From: CALVGQ01 sp964370435
GTDB lineage: Bacteria; Bacillota_I; Bacilli_A; Erysipelotrichales; Erysipelotrichaceae
Direction of reading: 5' to 3'
DNA length: 49,822 nucleotides
Assembly (NCBI GenBank): GCA_964370435.1
Contig: CAYJJG010000012.1
Location: forward strand, 1-49,822
Below the pieces are notes generated by a model, which was not told the origin of the DNA, did no database searches, and worked only from the letters and a program-made list of their open reading frames with translations. Shown here piece by piece: positions 7,757 through 14,359 of the stretch. Every line of letters starts with the position of its first letter. The first letter of the stretch is position 1. The translations under genes were made by a program, and so were the position numbers.

Positions 7757-8218
7757 ATGAACAATTTATTGTATTTATTTTATAATACAGAAATTCAAAG
7801 TACAGTTGTAGTTTTTGCATATGAACAGATTAGTTATATAAAAGCAAAACCAAAAAAAATAATTAAATCTAGTTGTAGCCTGTTTGGTTGTGAATATAGT
7901 GGTGCTAAAGTTAGCTTTTCTAAATTAACAAATATAAAGCGAAAAATACCAATATGTTTATCGGTATATTTTAGAATTATCATGATACCTAGCGTTGCTG
8001 AAAGTAATGACGATTGTGTGTACATTCAGTATAATAAAATCAAGAAAATAAAACCTGTACATCAAGGATGTGTCATAGAATTTAAAGAGGGTAGTACAGT
8101 TCATGTTAATTGTAGTGCAAGGAGCTTAAAAAAACAAATAGCAGCCTGTGATTACTTTTTAGAAATTGCTACTAATCCACATAATTTAAAAGAAATGATT
8201 GTAAAAGGATTCATTTAG
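7757..8218 (+). CDS. comK: ComK-family competence transcription factor
   Basis: ComK is the DNA-binding activator of the late competence (DNA uptake) genes in Bacillus. This 153-residue protein aligns by eye with Bacillus ComK across its core: IIKSSCSLFGCEYSGAKV matches the family's SCRFFGSSYAGRK region, KRKIPICLSVYFRIIMIPS matches KPPIMV...FLFPT, and DDCVYIQYNKIKKIK then IEFKEGSTVHVN match the QCGWISHVHVKEF and VTFSNGKT segments, ending with the SLKKQI helix. It is shorter than Bacillus ComK (192), lacking most of the C-terminal tail linked to MecA/ClpC control. The ATG at 7757 has GAGGG 8 bases upstream; an in-frame GTG at 7742 lies in that site and is rejected. comEA and comEC, classic targets, are 17 kb away. 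Confidence 0.8.
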   Translation: MNNLLYLFYNTEIQSTVVVFAYEQISYIKAKPKKIIKSSCSLFGCEYSGAKVSFSKLTNIKRKIPICLSVYFRIIMIPSVAESNDDCVYIQYNKIKKIKPVHQGCVIEFKEGSTVHVNCSARSLKKQIAACDYFLEIATNPHNLKEMIVKGFI

Positions 8219-8253
8219 ATTATAATATAATTGAAAAAAATGGGGATATATTT

Positions 8254-9111
8254 ATGAAGTTTACACTAAAAGATTTAAAAACATTTTGTGCAGTTATACT
8301 ATCAGCATTAATCACTGCATTAGCTATACGTGCTTTCATTGATTCAGGTGATTTATTTCCAGGAGGATTCTCTGGAATTGCAACCCTAATATCAAGGTCC
8401 ATTTGGCAATTTGCAGGTATTGAGGTTTCTTTTGGTGTTTTATATCTATTATTTAATATACCTGTTACCATACTTGTATTTCGCTTTGTAGGTAAAAAGT
8501 TCGCATTATTTTCAATTATTCAATACTCGATGACTAGTTTTTTTACCACTGTTTTGCCAACTTTTCCAATTACTGAAGATTTATTACTCATTGCAGTGTT
8601 TGGTGGTATTATATCAGGACTAGGAGTTTCAGTTGCTTTAAGGGTTAATGCATGCGCAGGGGGAACTGATTTTTTAGCGATTTATTTTAGTTCCAAATAC
8701 AATACTCCTACATGGAATCATATAATGGTTGCAAATACTCTTTTATTAATTATAGTTGGATTTTTATTTACTTGGGAACAAGCACTGTATTCTATAATCT
8801 ATCAGTTCTGTAGTATGCAGGTAGTAGGTTCACTTCATAATCGCTATAAATTAGATTCGTTATTTATTATTACCAAATATCCTAATGAGGTTAGTAAGGC
8901 AATTCATGAAAAATGTCGTCATGGTATTACAAAAGTTAATGCTGAAGGGATGTACACTCACGAAGGAGTTAGTTTGTTGTACATGACAGTTAGTGTTTAT
9001 CAAGTGGACCGCGTTACTGCTATAATAACCAAGGTGGATCCAAAGGCATTTATTACTATCAATAAAACAGAAAGAATCATTGGAAATTACTATCAAGAGC
9101 CAATGGAATAA
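8254..9111 (+). CDS. YitT-family membrane protein (DUF161/DUF2179)
   Basis: This 285-residue protein has the YitT layout. Five or six membrane segments cover residues about 10-190, with the family-typical FIDSGDLFPGGFSGIAT after the first segment and NACAGGTDFLAIYF later. A C-terminal soluble DUF2179 domain (about residues 205-280) contains TKVNAEGMYTHEGVSLLY and the final VDPKAFITI strand. The family is widespread in Firmicutes; no transported substrate is firmly known. It starts 35 bases after comK with a weak ribosome site (TGGGGATAT) and may be co-transcribed with it, since no terminator lies between them. A strong terminator follows. Confidence 0.88.
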   Translation: MKFTLKDLKTFCAVILSALITALAIRAFIDSGDLFPGGFSGIATLISRSIWQFAGIEVSFGVLYLLFNIPVTILVFRFVGKKFALFSIIQYSMTSFFTTVLPTFPITEDLLLIAVFGGIISGLGVSVALRVNACAGGTDFLAIYFSSKYNTPTWNHIMVANTLLLIIVGFLFTWEQALYSIIYQFCSMQVVGSLHNRYKLDSLFIITKYPNEVSKAIHEKCRHGITKVNAEGMYTHEGVSLLYMTVSVYQVDRVTAIITKVDPKAFITINKTERIIGNYYQEPME

Positions 9112-9117
9112 GCAAAG

Positions 9118-9155
9118 AAAAAGCTATCATCATAGTGTGCGATGATAGCTTTTTA
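9118..9155. terminator. Bidirectional terminator between yitT-like gene and trpS
   Basis: A 14-bp perfect stem (AAAAAGCTATCATC at 9118-9131, complement at 9141-9154) with a 9-nt loop; T-rich on both sides. It serves the plus-strand gene and, in reverse, trpS. Confidence 0.88.
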
Positions 9156-9212
9156 TAAATGCTTTGTTACTGTATTTGGTAGTATTTTATTTACTAAAGT
9201 GTTATTTAAAAG

Positions 9213-10205
9213 TTAGCGTTTTTTAATTTCTAGTCCTACTTTACGTTGTACTTTATTTAATTTTTTACTTGCCAACATACGCGCCTTAGTAGCACCATCT
9301 TCAAGTACTTGTTCAATGGTATTACTTTCTAATATAGCGTGATATCGTTGTTGAATCAATTCGAGTTCATTACAAACAACTTCAGCAACCTCTTTTTTAA
9401 AATCACCATATCCCTTATCCTTAAATCGAGCTACAATATCATTAATTGGTTCGTTAGATATACTTGAATGAATTTGTAGTAAATTACTTATTCCTGGTTG
9501 ATTTTCAGTATCAAAATTAACTTTTGCAATATCATCAGTTACTGCTGACATAATTTTTTTTCTAGCCACTTTAATGTCATCCAATAAATAAATACAACCT
9601 TTGTCACTATGTTCAGATTTACTCATTTTTTTAGTAGGGTCACTTAATGACATTATTCGTGCTCCAACTTTTTGTATTAAGGGCTCGGGAATATTAAAAG
9701 TTTCACCATAGCGATTATTAAAGCGCATTGCAGTATCACGTGCTAATTCAACATGTTGTTTTTGATCTTCACCAACGGGCACATAATCCGCATCATAAAT
9801 TAGAATATCCGCACTCATTAAAGTAGGATAGCTAAAAAGGCCGGCTGAAAGATTAGCTTCTTTTTTTGACACTTTATCTTTATATTGGGTCATTCTATTA
9901 AGTTCTCCCATATAAGTGTTACAAGACATAATAAATCCTAACTGAGCATGTTCCATAACGTCGGTTTGTAGAAAAATAGTTGCCTTTTGAGGGTCAAGTC
10001 CACAAGCCAAGTAAAGTGCTACTGCATCTTTCAAATTTTTCTTTAATTGTTGAGGGTCTTGATACACAGTTATGCAGTGTAAATTAGCAATAAAAGCAAA
10101 CATTTCATAATCTTCTTGGTACTTTACAAAGTTCTTAAGTGCTCCTATGTAATTTCCTAATGTTAACTGTCCTGAAGGCTTTATACCACTTAGCATTCTT
10201 TTCAT
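9213..10205 (-). CDS. trpS: Tryptophan--tRNA ligase
   Basis: This is tryptophanyl-tRNA synthetase (class I, dimeric). From the ATG at 10205 the protein has 330 residues, the usual length for Bacilli. The start MKRMLSGIKPSGQLTLGNYI carries the TLGN version of the HIGH motif, and KKMSKSEHSD is the KMSKS loop. GEDQKQHVELARD is the conserved substrate-binding stretch. A longer in-frame start at 10277 exists, but those 24 extra codons are the T-box terminator and antiterminator, and the AAGGAGA ribosome site lies about 7 bases before 10205. Expression is controlled by the upstream T-box, so low charged tRNA-Trp should raise it. Confidence 0.96.
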   Translation of the reverse strand: MKRMLSGIKPSGQLTLGNYIGALKNFVKYQEDYEMFAFIANLHCITVYQDPQQLKKNLKDAVALYLACGLDPQKATIFLQTDVMEHAQLGFIMSCNTYMGELNRMTQYKDKVSKKEANLSAGLFSYPTLMSADILIYDADYVPVGEDQKQHVELARDTAMRFNNRYGETFNIPEPLIQKVGARIMSLSDPTKKMSKSEHSDKGCIYLLDDIKVARKKIMSAVTDDIAKVNFDTENQPGISNLLQIHSSISNEPINDIVARFKDKGYGDFKKEVAEVVCNELELIQQRYHAILESNTIEQVLEDGATKARMLASKKLNKVQRKVGLEIKKR

Positions 10206-10211
10206 TTTATT

Positions 10212-10436
10212 TTCTCCTTTAAATAAAAAAGAGGTGTTCATTGATGTTGGGACGATGATAATCGCGGTACCACCCAACTTGTCTTCAATGAAAACCTCTT
10301 ATAAGATAACGGATTAACCGTCTGTAAACTCATGCTTACAGCTGTTCACAAGTCCCACTTGATTAAGTAATTTTGTTTAGCTCGCATCATCCGCTAAATT
10401 TCTATAACCCATTACTTAACTACTATTCTTGATCAA
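10212..10436 (-). promoter_or_regulatory. T-box riboswitch of trpS (tryptophan specifier)
   Basis: On the minus strand the leader has the T-box sequence GGGTGGTACCGCG (plus about 10263-10275), followed by a terminator whose 3' arm (CAATGAACACCTC) ends in TTTTTTAT just before the trpS ribosome site. Stem I can be traced: CAAG, then TTAAGTAAT pairing with ATTACTTAA, with an internal loop whose 3' side reads AAGTGGGA. The TGG there (plus 10355-10357) is the likely specifier codon and equals the tryptophan codon, matching the downstream gene. Uncharged tRNA-Trp binding would favour the antiterminator. Confidence 0.9.
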
Positions 10437-10484
10437 TACTTTACAAATATTTAAGCATAATTAATGTAAATAAGCAAGATTAAT

Positions 10485-11411
10485 TTATATTGTTGTTTTA
10501 TTATGAAGTAATTTACTAAAGAAGTTAATGGTACAAAATAAACCGATATACATGACGGCACTCATTAATAGTGCGATTGTAAAGTCAATTGAAAGAGTAT
10601 AGCTTGATTGTAGTGTGGTCACTAACATTAGGGAAGTGGAAAGTGAAATGGGTATTGCAGTAATTTTTAATACTGTTATTGTATATTTTTTTAAACGCTC
10701 TTGTTTAACGAAAATAAAACTTGTTCCCAGACCAACAAAACCAAGTGCAAGTGATAAAACGATGTAAAAATTATGAATCAAACGCGGTAGTAAAGTTGTA
10801 CCACCATTTATCGATTCTCCCCATATTAACATGGCTTCATCCCCAGGATAACTATAGTAGATTTGACTTAAATTTAAGTGCTCAGCATTTGTTTTATCAA
10901 CTGTAAAAGAAGTAACGGGCTTGTCCATCAAGGCTTCATGGAAAGAAGTACTATAGAAGGTGAGATAAACTTGGTACTCATTATCTACCAAATTAGAAAA
11001 AGTTTCTGCTTCAACAACATGAACTTTTGGCATATATTGGTTGTCAAGATTATTGAAATTAAAAGTAACTTTATCGTCTGTTTCTTGTATTTGATATAAT
11101 AAATTATCATGTTGAATATAATCAGGTTCCAACAAGAATGAACAAAACAGTAGTGAGAAGTAAATAAATATTAATGTACATAAAGTAATAATGTAAATTT
11201 TAGTTCTTTTAATTTGTGATTTTATTTTTTTTAATGCATTTATGTCGCTATTCATTGGTAGATGAACAGTATCTTTTAAACTCGCTAAAGATTTTTGGCA
11301 TTCAGAGCACTCTTTAAGATGTTCCTCGATAAGTATATTACTACTTTTTGAAGTAAGATTTTCAACATATAAGGGTAATAAATCTTCGATTATTTCGCAG
11401 TTATTTTTCAT
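10485..11411 (-). CDS. Membrane anti-sigma factor with zinc-finger (zf-HC2) domain
   Basis: This 308-residue protein begins with a ZAS-type zinc finger: Cys5, His31, Cys35 and Cys38 (EEHLKECSECQK), the pattern of anti-sigma factors that hold ECF sigma factors at the membrane. One membrane segment follows at about residues 72-95, then an external domain of about 120 residues, and then three more membrane segments near residues 210-300. The four-segment layout is larger than that of simple RsiW-type proteins. It overlaps the sigma gene stop by 4 bases (ATGA), the classic coupled arrangement. The likely role is to release the sigma factor on an envelope signal; the signal is unknown. Confidence 0.85.
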   Translation of the reverse strand: MKNNCEIIEDLLPLYVENLTSKSSNILIEEHLKECSECQKSLASLKDTVHLPMNSDINALKKIKSQIKRTKIYIITLCTLIFIYFSLLFCSFLLEPDYIQHDNLLYQIQETDDKVTFNFNNLDNQYMPKVHVVEAETFSNLVDNEYQVYLTFYSTSFHEALMDKPVTSFTVDKTNAEHLNLSQIYYSYPGDEAMLIWGESINGGTTLLPRLIHNFYIVLSLALGFVGLGTSFIFVKQERLKKYTITVLKITAIPISLSTSLMLVTTLQSSYTLSIDFTIALLMSAVMYIGLFCTINFFSKLLHNKTTI

Positions 11412-11890
11412 AAGTATTCCTCCATTTTTTCTTTGACTTTCTTTCGAGCTCTATAATAAGTAACACAAGCCCAATTTTCATTGCGTTGAAATAAGGTTGC
11501 TATTTGTTTAAAACTCAAGTTAGCAAAAACTCTTAAATAAAAGACTTCTTTATACGGCTCCTCAAGTTGATGCAGATAGTGATGGATTGCTTCACTTACT
11601 ATTTTATTGGAGACTGTTTTTTCTACATTAATATCGCTTGCTACAGTAACTTCGTCTATAGGAATAAACTGTTTTTGTTTTTTTAAATAACTAAAGTAGG
11701 TATTTTTTGCGATTTGGCATAACCATATTCGAATATCAACTTCATCTCTGAAAGTAGATAGTGCCTTCATGGCTTTAAAAAATGTTTCTGCAGTTAACTC
11801 CTCTGCTAGACTTTCATCTCGAGTTAGCGATTTGAGATATAAAAAAACATCTTTAAAATAGAGTTTATATATTTTTTCAAAATCCTTCAC
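11408..11890 (-). CDS. ECF-type RNA polymerase sigma factor
   Basis: This 160-residue protein is a short sigma-70 family factor with only regions 2 and 4. Region 2 lies at about residues 5-70 (FLYLKSLTRDESLAEELT, then TFFKAMKALSTF and the IRIWLCQIAKNTY segment). Region 4 lies at about residues 105-155 (LEEPYKEVFYLRVFANLS, then FKQIATLFQRNENWACV helix-turn-helix). I chose the GTG at 11890: AGGAGG lies 8 bases upstream, whereas the longer GTG start at 11899 sits inside that ribosome site. The anti-sigma gene directly follows, so both are made together. An ECF-like promoter lies just upstream, suggesting self-activation. Confidence 0.88.
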   Translation of the reverse strand: MKDFEKIYKLYFKDVFLYLKSLTRDESLAEELTAETFFKAMKALSTFRDEVDIRIWLCQIAKNTYFSYLKKQKQFIPIDEVTVASDINVEKTVSNKIVSEAIHHYLHQLEEPYKEVFYLRVFANLSFKQIATLFQRNENWACVTYYRARKKVKEKMEEYL

Positions 11891-11910
11891 TTTTTTCACC
11901 TCCTATATCT

Positions 11911-11940
11911 ATAAGACTCCGAACAGATAAAATCCTTACA
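11911..11940 (-). promoter_or_regulatory. Candidate ECF-type autoregulated promoter
   Basis: On the minus strand TGTAAGG (plus 11934-11940) and GTCTTAT (plus 11911-11917) are 16 bases apart, close to the TGTAAC/CGTC-like pattern of several ECF groups, with the GTCTTAT element about 21 bases before the GTG start codon. A sigma-A-like TATAAT (plus 11953-11958) without a good -35 lies further upstream. The assignment is by pattern only. Confidence 0.35.
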
Positions 11941-12036
11941 TAATTTATGTTAATTATATCATTATCTTACAAATATTAAATTATTCATTTACAATTTTTA
12001 CTATATAAGATAGACTTAAATAAAGGAGAAATGTTT

Positions 12037-12462
12037 ATGATTGTACTATATTCAGCACCAGGATGTTCTTCTTGTCGAAAGGTTAAGCAATGGCTGAAGG
12101 ACCATGACTTAAAGTTTGTAGAAAAAAATATCTTTAAATCAGTTTTAGATGAAAACGAGATTAAATATTTATTAACACGTAGTGAAAATGGCACTGAGGA
12201 TCTAATATCTAAGCGCTCTAAAATAATACAAGAAGGAAACTTAGATATTGAAAGCATGAAAATTAATGATTTAGTCTATTTCATGCAAAAAAATCCTTCG
12301 ATATTAAGAAGACCTATAATTTTGAATTCAAAGGTTTTACAAGTAGGGTATGACGTAGAAGAAATTGAAGCATTTATACCAAAAGAACTTCGAAGTATCG
12401 CTGAAAACAGTTGTAATGCAAATTGTACTTATTATGGTTGTTGCGGTTCTTTAAGAAAGTAG
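12037..12462 (+). CDS. spx: Spx-family redox transcription regulator
   Basis: Spx binds the alpha C-terminal domain of RNA polymerase and redirects transcription under disulfide stress. From the ATG at 12037 the protein has 141 residues and matches Bacillus Spx end to end: the CxxC redox switch at Cys10/Cys13 (PGCSSCRKVKQWL), NGTEDLISKRSK in the polymerase-binding face, and NPSILRRPIILNSKVLQVGY with the conserved arginines. It is the Spx rather than the arsenate reductase branch because of these segments. About ten extra residues at the end hold four cysteines (NSCNANCTYYGCCG), absent from Bacillus Spx. An ATG at 12031 is only 2 bases from GGAG, so 12037 is preferred. It is a single gene with its own terminator. 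Confidence 0.92.
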   Translation: MIVLYSAPGCSSCRKVKQWLKDHDLKFVEKNIFKSVLDENEIKYLLTRSENGTEDLISKRSKIIQEGNLDIESMKINDLVYFMQKNPSILRRPIILNSKVLQVGYDVEEIEAFIPKELRSIAENSCNANCTYYGCCGSLRK

Positions 12463-12463
12463 T

Positions 12464-12488
12464 AAAAAGCACGAAGAGTGCTTTTTTT
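12464..12488 (+). terminator. Terminator after spx
   Basis: AAAAAGCAC and GTGCTTTTTTT pair in a 9-bp stem with a GAAGA loop, directly after the spx stop. Confidence 0.85.
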
Positions 12489-12531
12489 CATAATATTATA
12501 GTGCTATAATATAAAAGATTGAGGTAGAAAT

Positions 12532-13689
12532 ATGAAAATTTTAGTAGGTTTATCGGGAGGCGTCGATTCTGCGATTGCAGCTTATTTATTAAAGCAACAA
12601 GGACACGATGTTACGTGTGCTTTTATGAGAAATTGGGATTCTATGGCAAACAATGATACTTTAGGAAATCCTACTTTAGATCAGGCTATATGCCCGCAAG
12701 AAGAAGATTTTAATGATGCACAAGCTGTGGCAAAATCACTAGGTTTAAAGCTACTTCGAGTTGATTTTATTAAAGAATACTGGGATGATGTTTTTCAAAC
12801 ATTCTTAAAAGAGTATGAACGTGGAAGGACTCCTAATCCAGATATTTTATGTAACAAATATATTAAATTTCATCAATTCATGAATTATGCTATGAAAAAA
12901 GGTTTCGATATGGTTGCAACTGGACATTATGCTGATATTGAGCATTTTGATAATTATGCTGTTTTAAAACGTGCCAAGGATGAAAATAAAGATCAAACTT
13001 ATTTTTTATCTCAAGTTTCCAAAGATGCACTAAAGAAAACATGTTTTCCTTTAGGTAAATTAGACAAATCTGAAGTTCGAAAAATTGCATTAGAGCTTGA
13101 TTTAACGATTGCTAAGAAAAAAGATTCTACTGGAATTTGTTTCATTGGTGAGCGTAATTTTAAGCAATTTCTACAAAATTATATTCCTAATAAGCCAGGT
13201 AATATAGTTGATATTAATACAAAAAAGATACTCAAAGCACATGAAGGGGTATTATACTATACGGTTGGCCAAAGAAAAGGCTTAGACATTGGTGGTGAAG
13301 GTGGACCTTGGTTTGTAGTGGGTAAGAATGTATATACTAATGAGTTATATGTTGCAAATATTAAAGAAGATGGCATGTTATATAGTGATGCTTGTAAAGT
13401 AATTAACTTTAATGAGCTATTGTCATTAGATTTTAGTAATGAAATTAGCTGCACAGCAAAATTTCGCTATCGTCAAAAGGATGTTCCAGTTACCATTAAA
13501 AGAATAGATGAGAATACGGTATACGTTAGTTACCCTCAAGGTGCTAAAGCAGTTACTTGTGGTCAAGAAGCAGTGTTTTACCTTGATGATCAAGTTATTG
13601 GCGGAGGAGTTATTGATAAAGTATATCAAGAAAATATGGAATTAGATGAACGTATTCAGGAGGTACTAAAGCATGCAGTTACTGAATAA
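12532..13689 (+). CDS. mnmA: tRNA-specific 2-thiouridylase
   Basis: MnmA makes 2-thiouridine at wobble position 34 of tRNA-Lys, Glu and Gln, using ATP and sulfur relayed from a cysteine desulfurase. The 385 residues fit the family. The PP-loop SGGVDS lies at residues 8-13. The two catalytic cysteines are visible at about Cys107 (NPDILCNKYIKF) and Cys203 (DSTGICFIGER). The C-terminal part is the usual beta-barrel. It opens the block that parallels the Bacillus trmU-recD2-alaS region. The ribosome site is GAGGT. The 3' end overlaps the next start by 17 bases. Confidence 0.96.
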   Translation: MKILVGLSGGVDSAIAAYLLKQQGHDVTCAFMRNWDSMANNDTLGNPTLDQAICPQEEDFNDAQAVAKSLGLKLLRVDFIKEYWDDVFQTFLKEYERGRTPNPDILCNKYIKFHQFMNYAMKKGFDMVATGHYADIEHFDNYAVLKRAKDENKDQTYFLSQVSKDALKKTCFPLGKLDKSEVRKIALELDLTIAKKKDSTGICFIGERNFKQFLQNYIPNKPGNIVDINTKKILKAHEGVLYYTVGQRKGLDIGGEGGPWFVVGKNVYTNELYVANIKEDGMLYSDACKVINFNELLSLDFSNEISCTAKFRYRQKDVPVTIKRIDENTVYVSYPQGAKAVTCGQEAVFYLDDQVIGGGVIDKVYQENMELDERIQEVLKHAVTE

Positions 13690-14359
13690 TAAAAAAGCAT
13701 GGCATAATCTATTACTTTATTTTGTAGGGTATATACTTGTATTACCGATAGTAGTAACTATAGTATTATCTATATTTATACCTAATGTTTCTTTTAGTTT
13801 AGTACTTTTTATTGTTGAAATTTTACTGCTGATACTTTATTGGATAGCTAATAAAAATTTTTTATTAGCAGAGATTAAAGACTTTAATCAAAATATTAAG
13901 CAAAACTTTGTTACTATAACGAGCTGGTTTGCTTGGATTTACATACTCAATTTCGTATCCAGTGTACTTATAAGCTTTTTAGGAACAGATAGTATTAGTA
14001 ATAATCAAGCAGGCATTGAAGCTAGCATTCAGGAAAATCTTGGATTTACTTTATTTTCTATTATAATTATTGCGCCAATAGTAGAAGAAATAGTTTTTAG
14101 ATTATCCATATTTTCTTTATGTATCAAAAAAAGTAAAACATTGGCCGTAGTTATAGCTTCTGTGTTATTTGGTTTTCTTCATATTGCAGGTTCTTTATTT
14201 GCAGGTGATTTTCAAGACTTAATTCATATTTTACCCTATGTTTCTATTGGCTTTTGTTTATGCCAATGTTATTTAAAAACAAATAATTTTATTGCAGTTA
14301 TAATACTTCATGCAATTAATAATATCGTAGCTGCGCTAGCTATCGTTTTATCATTATGA
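13673..14359 (+). CDS. CPBP-family intramembrane metalloprotease
   Basis: This 228-residue polytopic protein has about six to seven membrane segments and the three motifs of the CPBP (CAAX protease/bacteriocin-processing) family: EEIVFR at about residues 137-142, FGFLHIAG at about 166-173, and HAINN at about 211-215. These supply the glutamates, histidines and asparagine of a metal-dependent active site in the membrane. The bacterial substrates are mostly unknown; some members give bacteriocin immunity or process prenylated peptides. The ribosome site GGAGG lies inside the end of mnmA. The stop overlaps the recD2 start codon by 4 bases, so the three genes are translationally coupled. Confidence 0.85.
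   Translation: MQLLNNKKAWHNLLLYFVGYILVLPIVVTIVLSIFIPNVSFSLVLFIVEILLLILYWIANKNFLLAEIKDFNQNIKQNFVTITSWFAWIYILNFVSSVLISFLGTDSISNNQAGIEASIQENLGFTLFSIIIIAPIVEEIVFRLSIFSLCIKKSKTLAVVIASVLFGFLHIAGSLFAGDFQDLIHILPYVSIGFCLCQCYLKTNNFIAVIILHAINNIVAALAIVLSL

Noticed and set aside
7834..8025. A 63-codon open frame antisense to comK
   Set aside because: It overlaps the ComK core on the other strand and has no ribosome site.
10206..10277. A 24-codon N-terminal extension of TrpS
   Set aside because: It is the T-box antiterminator/terminator read as protein; the ribosome site and family start are at 10205.
12037..12462. Arsenate reductase (ArsC) instead of Spx
   Set aside because: The CxxC switch at 10/13 and the LLRRPI and GTEDLISKRSK segments match Spx along the full length; no arsenic genes are near.
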